A program made the position numbers and the translations under genes. A DNA stretch of 64,000 nucleotides. Source: Galeruca laticollis. Taxonomy: Eukaryota; Arthropoda; Insecta; Coleoptera; Chrysomelidae. Positions 21,521 to 32,502 of the stretch are shown here, in pieces (position 1 is the first letter of the stretch; the number at the start of each line of letters is the position of its first letter). Location of the stretch: the NCBI GenBank assembly GCA_963921935.1, contig OY998185.1, positions 61,209,717-61,273,716 of the forward strand. The letters are read 5' to 3'. The notes under the pieces are model-generated. The model searched no databases. It was not told the origin of the DNA and saw nothing but the letters and a program-made list of their open reading frames with translations.

Positions 21521-23799
21521 GTTAAATATAAAAACTTCAATGAATATTGATGGGACCAGAGAAATACGCCTTGCCGATTGGCGCTTATTGATAAACCGGC
21601 CGGTGCCATTGACAAGAATCAACAATGGAACACAGCCATTAGATTTTCAATTAGTGTTGAAAAAGATTTAAGGTGCAAAATGGTTTTATTACAGCTATTC
21701 CGATATCTATCTTTATTCAAAGATTCCGTCTCTATTAATCGTGGAAATTCGAAATATAAAAACACGATGAATCTTACAAACATTACAATGAGATATTTCC
21801 AGTCAAAAGAATTCTCGTTCTACGTTATTACAACTTTAAAAACACAAAATAGAAATGGTATTATAAAACGTGATATTTTTCTAAACATATAACAATGTCA
21901 CAGTCATAAAAGAAATTGTTATTGTTTGTTCGTTATACTTTTCTCACGGGTTAAACGGTTGAATTAAGTACAAAATTGTTGAAATTTCAGCAGCATATAT
22001 TTTTAGTTGTCAACTCTGACATTGCAGCTGTCAGCATTTTTTTATTTATTTACATGGTTACTGGTTAACAAATCATGATACGGAACAGAAATTATACCTT
22101 TAAATTTACAACAATATCAAGCGGAGACGAAAAGAACTTATATTCTCAAACAGATCGATAATATTTTTAAAAAATACAGTAATATATACAAAATTAAAAA
22201 ATTTACATTCTTGAACAAATATGAATTTAATGGGACATAATTAAAAAAAATACTCCAAATGGGCTACATAAACATCTTATGTGAAATATAACGCCACTAA
22301 AATTTCAATTCCGTTTCCCTTTAGCGCGATTTACCAGAATCACCGTTATGTTGCAAGTTGTGAAAATAAATAAAACATAGAAGGCGGTATTACACCACAT
22401 CAATACAACATAGATTCTAGTTCATTTGCACTCCTGTGGCTGCTTGCGTAACCAGTACGACTTTATATTATCATATTATATACAAAGATGAACACATTGG
22501 TATGTATACTGACGTTTTGACAAAAGGTTTTTTTATACTAAAACTATGCCATGCTCGAATAGATCTTTTTGACAGTTTCGACAATAATCTGACATAAGGA
22601 TAATATACAAATATAGAATTAACATTTTTTTGGACAGGAACCTTTTAAAGTTTTATAATGATCTGACGCTTAATTTAATAATGGTTCAAGAAAAAAATTA
22701 GCTTAGAAATTATTAAGAATAGTTAATAACTTTTTCTTTTAAGTAAAAAAATATGTACGCCGCTGCAACGGTCCCAAGTTTCCGCTTTGTTCCATGATTC
22801 GAACAAATTACTTTTACTTTTATGGAATCTGCGAAAAAACAAAAAAAGTTGCTTTGAATTTTAAATCGCGTTTTTTATTATTAAATTGTATATCCGGCTC
22901 TTTCTATTGAATTAGTTGAGCGCGTGTCTTTAATGATTCAAAACGTTGTGAAAAAAATTGCTAATGAATTACAATTTGTTGAAATAATATTTGTTGTGCT
23001 TTTTTAGGTAATGTGTCATAGTGTGAATAAATTTCGGTTAGAGTGGAAGAATTGCGACATCCTGTACATAATCAAGCCATATTTTTAAATTTTGTTTATT
23101 ATTGGAATAGTTTAATTAAATTCCGACATCCGCGTACGCCTTTGGTCGCCTTTGAAGTGACTTTTTGTACGTGTTTTAAAATAGATTAAAACACACATAT
23201 AAAGCACAAGCCTTTTTCTTTTAAGGCGAATATCTCATGCGAACACATTCATTCTCTTGTTTTTTTTTTTGGAATTTCGTTTATTTCTTGAAGTGGGGTT
23301 GTTAATTTTATAAATAGATCTCTATAATTATGACACATTTATATAGTAATCAGTTGTGTTTACTTTTCGATTGAACCGTACGCATGAAACAACAAAATAA
23401 TTATAGTGAAACGCTGTGGTTTTGTTTTTGTGAATTTATTTTTTAATCTTGTCGGATTAGATCGTTTAAATGAAGAGAAAAAGGTAATCGAATTGATTTT
23501 TTTTAATATTGATTAATCTAGAAACTACACTACACAACACGCACTGTGTTCGGCTCAAAACTTAAAAGTAAAAAAAAAGATAACGTAACAAATATTGTCA
23601 AAACAAAATTTATAATGATAAAAAAAACTATGGGCTATTACATTGTTTTTTTTGTTTATTATTTTATTTTTACTCTTTTAGACGAGTAACCGAATTTCTC
23701 GAAAATAATATATTTTCCAAATGAGAGTACGCAATATTCGATCGAATACGTAACATGATAACATGAATTATATAAACTCAAGAAAATCTGATTTTAGTC
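21521..23799. other. Unassigned intergenic DNA
   Basis: I find no coding homology. The ORF 21578-21892 looks random. The stretch is AT-rich with poly(T) runs (for example near 23260) and no repeat I can place. Confidence 0.5.
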
Positions 23800-24478
23800 A
23801 CGTTTGAGATGTATATTATGCTAGCGTAGCCATTTTACAGGGCACCCTTCGGACCAGGCTCATAATTTGTTGCTAATTTGTAAAGCTGAACGTGATTTTG
23901 TTGCTAATACCGTTTTCAAGAAAACACAAACTATGCTAGCGTAATATTAAGCTAGCGTAGCCACACGCTCTAACTATAAAAATATATTGAAAAAAACTAA
24001 AAGCACATGGTTTTGTTGCTAATTTGCTCTAACTATAAAAATATATTGAAAAAAACTAAAAGCACATGAATTTGTTGCTAATTTGTTGCTAAAAAATGAC
24101 ACTATACTTCAAAATATCATCCCTTACCCCGATTTTCCCACCCCTCACTATTATTTGATATTAAGCTAGCGTAACCACACGCTATAACTATAAAAATAAG
24201 TAATATTGAAAAAAAAAATGCACAGGAATTTGTTGCTAAAAGATGGCAGTAACCGATACTGGAAAAAATCATCCCTTATCCCGATTTTCCCACCCCTCAC
24301 TATTATTTGATATTAAGCTAGCGTAGCCACACGCTATAACTATAAAAATAAGTAATATTGAATAAAAATAAATGCACAGTAATTTGTTGCTAAAAGATTA
24401 CACTAACCGATACTGCGGAAAAATCATGCCTTATCTCATATTAATTGAAATGCATCGTGTTTTAGTAGCCATAGCCTA

Positions 24479-25351
24479 GCAACAAATTGCCCTACTGATT
24501 TTAAGGCGATATAGTCCATATTTGGATAGTAGTAGCCCAGCAACAAATTCCCCGAGTGCTTTTAATTGAAATTTGACATGTTTTAGAAGCCATAGCCTAG
24601 CAAAAAATTGACCTACTGATTTTAAGGCGATATAGTCCACATTTGGTCAGTAATACACCAGCAACAAATTCCTCGAGTATTTTTTTATCGAAATTCATCG
24701 TGTTTTAGTAGCCATAGCCTAGTAACACATTGCCCTACTGCTTTTAAAGAGATATAGTCCATACTTGGTCAGTAATACACCAGCAACAAATTCCTCGAGT
24801 ATTTTTTGATCGAAATTCATCGTTTTTTAGTAGCCATAGCCTAGCAACAAATTGCTCTACTGATTTTAAAACCTCTGTGAACACGATGAATTTCGATCAA
24901 AAAATACTCGAGGAATTTCTTGCTTGTGTATTACTGACCAAATATGGACTATATCACTTTAAAATCAGTAGGGCAATTTGTTGCTAGGCTATTGCGGCTA
25001 AAACACAACGAATTTCAATTAAAAATCAGTCGGGGAATTTGTTGCTGGTGTAATACTGACCAAACATCGACTATATCGCTTTAAAACCAGTAGGGCAATT
25101 TGTTGCTAGGCTATTGCGTCTAAAACACAACGAATTTCAATTAAAAATCAGTCGAGGAATTTGTTGCTGGTGTATTACAGACCAAATAACGACTATATCG
25201 CTTTAAAATCAATAGGGCAATTTGTTGCTAGGCTATTGCGACTAAAACAAAACGAATTTCAATTGAAAATCAGTCGGGGAATTTGTTGCTGGTGTATTAC
25301 TGACCAAATATCGACTATATCGCTTTAAAATCAGTAGGGCAATTTGTTGCT
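24479..25351. repeat. 61-bp periodic array that flips orientation at about 24880
   Basis: The motif GCAACAAATT (or a near variant) starts at 24479, 24540, 24600, 24661, 24722, 24783 and 24844, a 60-61 bp step. Its complement AATTTGTTGC then starts at 24914, 24975, 25036, 25097, 25158, 25219, 25280 and 25341, a constant 61-bp step. Adjacent monomers differ (one flanked by CTATGGCTACTAAAAC-like sequence, the next by ATTACTGACCAAATA), so the evolved unit is a 122-bp dimer. The two halves form a palindrome about 0.9 kb long. The inner transposon inserted immediately after the last motif. Confidence 0.9.
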
Positions 25352-28300
25352 ATGGGGCCGTTCATAAAATACGTCACACTAAAATAAACTTTTTTTGACC
25401 CCCTCCCCCCCGGTTGTCACACTGTGTCACACTTTCTGTGACCCCCCTGGAAATATTTCGTCACAAAAACTAAGACCCCCCCCCCTAAACATGATAAATT
25501 TTGATTGATAATACACAAATTTTGATATTAGAAAATATTTTTTTTTATTTTTATAATAAAATTTAAATAAATTAATAAATATCTTAAATAAAAAACAAAT
25601 AAATAATATTTTTATTTATCAGAAGTCCAAGGATTCTGTAAATGCTCCGAAACATCTATAATTGGTATTGCAACATCTTCTTCTACATCTTCGAAACTAC
25701 CATCCACTTCATCGTCATCTATCCATTCTGCATTTTCCGTACCAGCGTTTTCATCTCCTAATATACATAACAGCTCACGAGCTCGCCGAGCTACAATGCG
25801 AGTTGGTTGTATACGTCGAACTACTTCATCTTGTCTTTTCTTTTTTGGATGTAAATTCTTCAAATGTTGCAGTAAGGTTTTATTAGACGTATGATATAGG
25901 CTACATTCTTTACATGTTCTATTCGCCAATTTATCATGGACTGACGGACAAAACCAATCGTAAGGAATTTGCTGAAAATCTGCAGCTTCAGGCTGAAGTT
26001 TCACTGCAAGACGAGCAAATAGATTAATAAATGTGCCATCATCCGAATTTACTTGAGATGCTATTAATCCGTTTTCAGTTTGTTGTAATTTAATCGGTGG
26101 AGGCAAAAATCCGTCTGGAATTAAACTTCTTAAACTACTTCTAGTTTGGCCACAGCAGTCTTCGTTTGAGCATTTCAAAATTTGTAATAAGTATTGTGAT
26201 TCACGAACATGTTTACAGTACCAATCATCAATTATTATTTGTACATTGTCACTATCATCTTCTTTTGGTGCTATATACTCTGCATCTACATCGTAACCAT
26301 CGACTTTTAACGACTTCCAAACACTAGCCAAAGTTGTCCCTGCATATTCAAAGTTCTTTTTTTCCAAATCTTTATCAATAGTTTTACCGTAAGAATCTAA
26401 ATGCGATCCATAATGCTCATGAGGCAAAATCAAGCCAGCTAGCTCATGACTTAGTGGAGCCATTCTTCTTTCTACACGATTGTAAGCACTTCTGCCTGGT
26501 GCATTTGTAACAACAAATAAAGCATCCAAATTAAAATCGCGAAAATGCTGGATAGCATAAAATATAACTTTTCTGTAGCGAGGATTTTCATCAGGACCTC
26601 CATCAGCAGAAATGATTACTACAGGTTTTGTAGATCCGGTGTTTGTGTAGGCGAGACTTTTAAATGATTCCAGTTCAAATATTTTTTTTAAATCATTGGA
26701 ATGTGTGTTAGCAGTGGAACTAGAATGTTTGCCACTTCGAATAGCTATAAACGTTGGTCCTGAATAGGTTACTTTTGAAGGATTTCCGAAACCATTCGGC
26801 TCAATAACAATACCAGCATATACAGACGGTATTAATTTGTGTCCAGCAGCTACTAGTCATGGTCAGGAAGAGAAACTTTGTATTGCATGTGCATCAATAA
26901 TGGTGCTTGTTTTGAAGCTGCTGTGAGTCCAATCGGAACTCGGGCTTTATCATCCTGAGAAAGAAAAAATACTTCATTGGGTCCAAGAAAAGAAGCAAGA
27001 CTTTCTAAATATCTAATTGAAGTTGTCGCAAACTCTGTGTCAATGTGTTTTTTCTTTAAGTCATTTTGAGCACGGATTAATTTTACTGGTACTGTAGAAA
27101 CATGTCTCTTTCCTTCACGAGAAGATGAATTTCGTGGTAAAAGTCGTAAGTACGTAGCGCTCCTACTCAGTTGAAAACCCAAACTTTTTAATTGCTCGTG
27201 TAACTGATCTAAATTTTTACAGCTTCTTATTGTCTCAGTTCTACGTCGTTCATCAGCAGAACTACCAAAAATAGCAATTTTCATGATAGTTTGCAGTATA
27301 TCTGGTTGATCCTCTTCTAAACTCGGCCGACCGGGATTACTTCTTATTTTTAATTTTTCTGCAACGTCCGGATGCTCAAGACAAATGTCATCAAGCTTTC
27401 TTTTCTTCATTGCACGAGATTTCGATGATCTTTGTTGTGCTGATTCTTTACACTTGAGAGATTTTTTTTCAGTTTCGATTTTTTCTTTTAATTTTTTTAT
27501 TTCTTTATCAAGTCCAGGTGTTGACAATCCAGAATCTCTTTGTAGAAGTAATGAATTTAAACTTGATTCCATAACTGAAATTTTCTTTTTACATTCATCT
27601 TGGGCAGGTGTAGCCGTTTTTGAACTGTGTATTTGTTCTTCACGAGGTAAATTTTTTTCAGTAGAAACTGTTTTTTGTTTTGGAAGATCTTCTTTACTCG
27701 TCGACGCTTGAGGACAATCCTTGACTGTATTGAGTGGCTAAAAATCAAAGGAATTAATTATAAGTATATATATAAACTGATTGTATAAAATAGCGACTTA
27801 TACAAGCTCGTTTACACTATAATTTTACACCGAAATTGTTTAATTTACTAATCTTATGATCTTAATTATTAATCCAACAAAATCATGCATTTATAAAAAG
27901 TTTTCGAAATAGTAATGATAATATAAACCGTGAGTAGTATTGGTGTGAACCAGATAATAGTAAATATAAACCAGATTCAAAAAGAACTTAACTTACCTTA
28001 ATACTTGTAAAAAACGTTAAATTCCTTGCTTTATTCTGAGTTATCTTTTGATTTAAAGATTCGATATAATTTTGAATATTTGTTTCGAACTGCTTGCCAT
28101 CACTTTTGTGCTCGTGCTTGAGATCGTTCCAAATCTTGTTGACATTTTCTTGCACGATGATTGATTTTTTATCCGGATAACACTTTTTATACGTGTTGAA
28201 TAATTTTTGATAAAGTTCACCTCTTATCGATGACATTTTCTTGCAATATATATCTCAATCCAAGAGTTATAAATTTCGACTAAATACCTCACTTTATAAT

Positions 28301-28778
28301 GAAAAGCATTAAATTGAGAAGAGAGTTAAAAGCGTCTGCATTAGTTCACTGCTAAATGACGAATGAAAGAAAAATACGCGCAGAGTGCTTAGAAACGTTA
28401 CTCTCTCATGTATTGGGAAAACAAAGAAATCGATTGTGATGGATCGCAACGCCACTAGAGCCAAGTCAAAACGCTACAGCGACACAGAGTGCCACAGAGC
28501 TAGCGCTCATGTTGAAAAAAATAAATATATCAAGTTACAATTTATTGTAATAAATATATATACATTTAAATATCTGTATATTAACTAATACGAAATAAAT
28601 GACTTCTATCATTACAAAATTGAAAAAAAAAATCGAGAGAACGAATACTCAGTAAAATTTTTTTATGAACGGCGAACGTCACGCTGCCGTAGACCCCCTG
28701 TCCCCCCTTGTCACATCTTGTCACACTCGCCAAACCCCCCCCCCTTGTATGCGAACGTATTTTATGAACGGCCCCTAG
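25351..28778 (-). mobile_element. Inner DNA transposon (GGGGCCGTTCATAAAATACG TIRs) nested in the foldback
   Basis: TIR GGGGCCGTTCATAAAATACG starts at 25354 and its complement CGTATTTTATGAACGGCCCC ends at 28775, giving a 3422-bp element. The flanks are TAT (25351-25353) and TAG (28776-28778). Comparing with other monomers of the host array, the empty site is TTGCTAGGCTATGG, so a 3-bp TAG duplication with one changed base explains the junction. Both ends are followed by C-rich runs with TTGTCACA motifs (25400-25490 and 28690-28745). It carries one minus-strand gene. The superfamily is uncertain: a 3-bp duplication and the transposase type make Zator a candidate, but I could not verify this. Confidence 0.85.
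25612..28236 (-). pseudogene. Spliced transposase gene of the inner element, one frameshift from intact
   Basis: Two exons. Exon 1 (28236-27997) starts MSSIRGELYQKLF, encodes 80 residues and ends at donor AAG|GTAAGT. The intron is 27996-27738, with acceptor TTTTTAG|CC. Exon 2 (27737 onward) joins in phase 0. It has a Lys/Glu-rich coiled region (DKEIKKLKEKIETEKKSLK), NPGRPSLEEDQPDIL, an HTH-like stretch (LDQLHEQLKSLGFQLSRSAT), a first acidic motif FFLSQDDKARVPIG, then, after a small deletion at about 26855, GHKLIPSVYAG, the acidic motif SADGGPDENPRYR (near 26600), NAPGRSAYNRVERRMAPLS, LILPHEHYGSHLD, and a C-terminal zinc finger (CKECSLYHTSNKTLLQHLKN, C-X2-C-X12-H-X4-H) with an acidic tail. The total is near 785 residues. 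Apart from the deletion I see no stop. From memory, similar proteins are common in aphids and cnidarians. The Asp residues of QDD and DGGPDE are likely catalytic (inference). Confidence 0.75.
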
Positions 28779-29252
28779 GCTATGGCTACTAAAACATGAT
28801 GACTTTCAATTAATATGAGATAAGGGATGATATTTTGAAGTATCGGTTAGTGTAATCTTTTAGCAACAAATTCCTCTGCATTTATTTTCATTCAATATTA
28901 CTTATTTTTATAGTTATAGCGTGTGGCTACGCTAGCTTAATATCAAATAATAGTGATGGGTGGGAAAATCGGGGTAAGGGATGATTTTTTCCAGTATCGG
29001 TTAGTGTCATCTTTTAGCAACAAATTAGCAACAAATTCATGTGCTTTTAGTTTTTTTCAATAGTATTTATTTATATAGTTAGAGCGTGTGGCTACGCTAG
29101 CTTAATATTACGCTAGCATAGTTTGAGTTTTCTTGGAAACGGCATTAGCAACAAAATCAAGCTCAGCGTTACAAATTAGCAACAAATTATTAGCATGGTC
29201 GGAAGGGTGCCCTGTAAAATGGCTACGCTAGCATAATATACATACGTTTGAG

Positions 29253-29839
29253 CTTGAAATTTGGCTTGTAACGAGCCAACGAGCGAACAAGCGTTTTTTT
29301 CCTGTCTGAGCTTGCAATATACGAAACTTTATATATTAAGCGCTGCATAGGTCGCGATTTCATTTGTTGCCAGATGCCCGGTCGATAATTAACTTAGCGA
29401 AGTGAAAACGTGCATGGGGTAAAAGATATCGGTTTTTGAAACTTTAGTTTTTTGTAGTTCACATACTTGTGTTTTGTGTTGTGAATTAAGGTGAGTTCAT
29501 CTAAAATTTATTAACCTGTACTTGAAACAAGTATCAGCAGCAGTCAAGAAACTGATCTAGAAAGAAATCCATCAACATCTTCAAGTTCCGCTGATAATGA
29601 GAAATCAACACCTTCAAAAATTACCAGAACTTAAAATACGAGTCAACTTTCGAAAGATGCAGCACGTCCTAATAATATTCACGAATTAGGCCCTGCTCAT
29701 TATCAAAACAAAAATGATAATTATCCGAGAGATAGTTTTCAAAATTTCTTTGAAGAGTGAAGCTGGCTCGTTTGCTTCGTCTTGAGAAATTTAACACTTG
29801 ACATACTTCCGGGCTTTTGTAAGTTGGGTAAAAAACTAT
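29253..29839 (+). other. Weak remnant of a plus-strand coding sequence; otherwise unassigned
   Basis: About 29540-29760 translates to Ser/Thr-rich sequence with HELGPAHYQNKNDNYPRDSF and one internal stop. This resembles the low-complexity N-terminus of some hAT/ZMYM-type proteins. A GTGAGT donor-like site lies at about 29491. Too weak to call a gene. Confidence 0.25.
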
Positions 29840-30345
29840 TATGAATCAATGAATTAATTTTCTTTTTTGTTTTCTGTTCTTCGGGAAAATAATTCTCAAA
29901 AGATGCGCGCATCGAAGAACCAATTCTTCAAATACATCATCTTGAAACATTTCTGAGTCGTTATCGCTAACAAACTCACCGAGTGACGTAAAGCTTTCTA
30001 TTTTTCTTTTACCAACGTAAATAATCCAAAAATGTAATTTTCGTTTGAAGGCAGTTATTTTGTTACAGACCTGGAACACTGTTGTCTGTTTACATTGCAA
30101 TGATAAATATAATTCGTTCAGTTTTTGAAAGATATCCGCCATAAAAAACAACCAAGTTTTGTCATACAAACGATCTTTCAAATTAAAAGAAGTATCTAAA
30201 AGAAACATTTGTAACTCGGCTCTAAGTTCAAATAGCCTTGTTAAAGTTTTACCCCGATGTTCCTTTTCATATTCCGTCTGTACATCGCCCATATGGAAAT
30301 CACTAACTTTATGAGTACTGCACATATATCAGCAGACGTGCATCT
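29840..30345 (-). pseudogene. hAT (ZBED/SCAND3-like) transposase middle fragment
   Basis: Single ORF 30325-29846. The segment GKTLTRLFELRAELQMFLLD, then WLFFMADIFQKLNELYLSLQ, TTVFQVCNKITAFKRKLHFW is the characteristic central region of the hAT subfamily that includes ZBED5-like and SCAND3-like proteins, in which it follows the catalytic core and precedes the C-terminal dimerisation domain. The upstream part (HMGDVQTEYEKEH) is degenerate where the family has HTEVRWLSRG. No zinc finger, catalytic residues or dimerisation domain is present here. The C-terminal domain of the same subfamily occurs at 63287-63643, but in a different element copy. Inert relic. Confidence 0.75.
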
Positions 30346-31156
30346 CCAGACAGTTTGCTTTGGCTTTCTTGCACAATGAAATTGGAATTTACAACTCCAT
30401 TTTCTTCTACGGGTTCATGCGTGGAGTAAGACTTTCCCATTTTAATTCTCACAATCTCTATTTAATCCATGCAATATAATATTTTTGATGATAATTTACC
30501 GGTTTAATTTGTTACCATCAAGTTCCAATCCCAAGGATCGCCATGTAAGGTATTGGTAAAAGAACTCACTCTGGTTTCAATCAATAATGATTTATTCTTC
30601 TCGCCAAATCTTTACAATATAATTTTTAATAATGACTATTTTTTGACCTACCCTGTTTGACTTGCAACCATTCTGAATGCATCTAATTTGATTATCGAAC
30701 ATGCACCAACTTTTAGCAATATTTGAATTTTCACTGAGCAATAAAAAGAATTCCACGTTGCACACTTATATGACCACACTGTATAAATAGACACGTAACA
30801 ATATATTTTTATGAAAATGCATTGTCTTTTTCGTAATGTATAACAATAATAATTGTATATTCTCTTTTTATACGTAATAAAATGATTTTTTTAATGGTTG
30901 TTTAATTATTTTTTTGTGTTATTTGGGTTTAAAATAATATTAAAGATATTAATAAAACATAGTCTGTTATTTGTTTATAAAATTAAAATATACTTTGAAG
31001 CATTTAATGCAGTTACAACAACTTTTACTAATAAGAAAATAATTTTATAAGCACCCATTATATGCTTTCTCCGTGTTTTCTGCCACACCTAGCTCCATCT
31101 CTTTCTAGTCTCTTCCGCATTTTATCCTACAGCGTTTATTACCGTAGGCCAGTCCA
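30346..31156. other. Unassigned DNA
   Basis: Contains no recognisable gene. On the minus strand an AATAAA lies near 31133, just downstream of the two-exon candidate. Confidence 0.4.
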
Positions 31157-31660
31157 CTAGTATAATATGTCAATGCTGTCAACACAGAAAGCAGAAAAAT
31201 CAGTATTTTCAAGTACATTATTTTTTATATTGCCGTCAATGTTAGGAGCATAGTGTTCCATATTTGAAAGATCTTGTATAACTGGTATTTCAAAATTGTC
31301 AAACAAATTTGAATTGTTCACGTCTATGTTAGAGGTTGGCACCTGGTTGTCTGTAGAACTTAACTCCTTCTGGGCTACCGAATTATGTTCTACAACAGTT
31401 TCATTGCAGGGCTTGAGTGAGTTTTGTGCTGAAACCCATTCTCGATTTCGCTGATAGGTTGATATTTCCGAAGCTATTTCATTCTGGAATACGAACTGAC
31501 GATTTCTGCTATCTTCTTCGACATATGGTTGATCTGTAAAGAAACAACATGACAGTAACATGGGCGTCGCCAGCCAACGGGCAATTTTTTAGAAACTTAC
31601 CTGTACCGCTTTGTTGTTTCTTGCACAGAGACAAAATATGTGATGGTCATCTATGCATTG
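31157..31660 (-). CDS. Unidentified two-exon coding fragment
   Basis: The ORF reaching stop TAG at 31157-31159 has an acidic, Asn/Ser-rich composition (for example EEDSRNRQFVFQNEIASE, NNSNLFDNFEIPVIQDL) with no domain I recognise. Its 5' side shows a good splice acceptor, TTTCTTTACAG|AT (exon from about 31534). About 65 bp upstream is a consensus donor, GGTACAG|GTAAGT (near 31600). The two flanking exons join in one frame (CKKQQSGT joined to DQPYVEED). Going further upstream the frame meets a TGA within about 15 codons, so either an acceptor lies in between (GCATAG near 31650) or this is a relic. A polyadenylation signal follows near 31133. It may be the last exons of a host gene or of a transposon gene; I cannot tell. 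Confidence 0.35.
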
Positions 31661-32351
31661 TTACAAAACTCTTTGTTTTATCACAAAAATTATTAAATAT
31701 GCACTTTAAAACACAGAATACCGACCGGTATTATCAAAACTCATCAGACTGCATGTGGATGACACTACTTCAAAATACAAACTGAATTGAAAAGCGTGAA
31801 TAAACAGACATGTACACACATGTACAAGTCTTGCAAAAATCGGAAGGCGTCTATAATGAGATAAGTGTATTTGTGCGATTCAGATCTTACGTGTTCAGAC
31901 GTGAATAACCCGATAAGTTGACTTATCGGCTTATTAACAAAATAAAAATTCTGCCTTTAATAAGACAAGTTAAGTTATACTATAAAAGTCAAAATTTATT
32001 AAGATGTTTGAATATTCACATAGCTGTCTATGCCACAAAAATACACCTTTTGACTTATTTGCTTATTCACTTGCTGGGGATCAATATCAAATAAATAAAC
32101 ATTTTATGGACTTATCTGCTTATTCCGGAGGCCAGAGAGTCCAACATATCTTTCAATGTTTAATGACTAACGAATTATTTGATATACAGGGTGTAACATA
32201 TTATTTAACAAGCGCATAATGTAGGCTATATCCATTATTCGCGAGTCAAATACTATACTTTATCTACGACCGTTCATTTTATTAAGAAATATAGGTAGTA
32301 TTTTGCAAATTTATTAATAAAATTGCAATTTGCAAAAAAATTATTTAAAAT
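31661..32351. other. Unassigned DNA
   Basis: AT-rich, with a GATAAGTTGACTTATC palindrome near 31912. ORFs 31549-31785 and 32004-32219 have no recognisable features. Confidence 0.4.
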
Positions 32352-32428
32352 TAGAAATGGCTGGGCATCGACGATGGACTTCTAAGATGCTTGGCTAGGC
32401 ATCGAGGATGGACCTTAATGAAACTTGG
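32352..32428 (-). repeat. Dispersed repeat, inverted partner of 10558-10628
   Basis: Reverse complement of the repeat near 10.6 kb, with the same duplicated CATCGAGGATGGAC-type motif and the flanking ATGAAACTTGG. Confidence 0.6.
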
Positions 32429-32502
32429 AAATGTTATGTAATACGTATAAGAAATTGTATGAAATTCATATTCCACAGGCGTGTAATATGAATTACGTTA
32501 TT

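Larger units (their letters stand above)
23800..29252. mobile_element. 5.4-kb foldback DNA element with 9-bp target duplication (outer element)
   Basis: ACGTTTGAG at 23800-23808 and 29244-29252 is a 9-bp direct target duplication. The ends are inverted copies: ATGTATATTATGCTAGCGTA at 23809 onward (CATTTTACAGGGCACCC follows) and the complement ending at 29243. The arms stay complementary for several hundred bases (left 23809-24440; right 28780-29243) and include repeated GCTAGCGTAGCCACACGCT blocks. The left part also holds the 61-bp array at 24479-25351. No transposase belongs clearly to this outer element, and the gene inside lies in a separately bounded inner transposon. A 9-bp duplication with long repetitive TIRs suits Mutator-like or foldback elements; this is inference. 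A second copy of the left end lies at 53293-53307 plus 56001-56168. Confidence 0.85.

Noticed and set aside
21578..21892. 104-codon plus-strand ORF
   Set aside because: No domain, and composition matches random AT-rich sequence.
24479..25351. CRISPR-like regular repeat array
   Set aside because: Regular 61-bp spacing, but the 'spacers' are themselves repeated, the orientation flips, and the context is a eukaryotic transposon.
27385..27711. 108-codon plus-strand ORF rich in Phe/Ser
   Set aside because: Antisense to exon 2 of the inner element's transposase gene.
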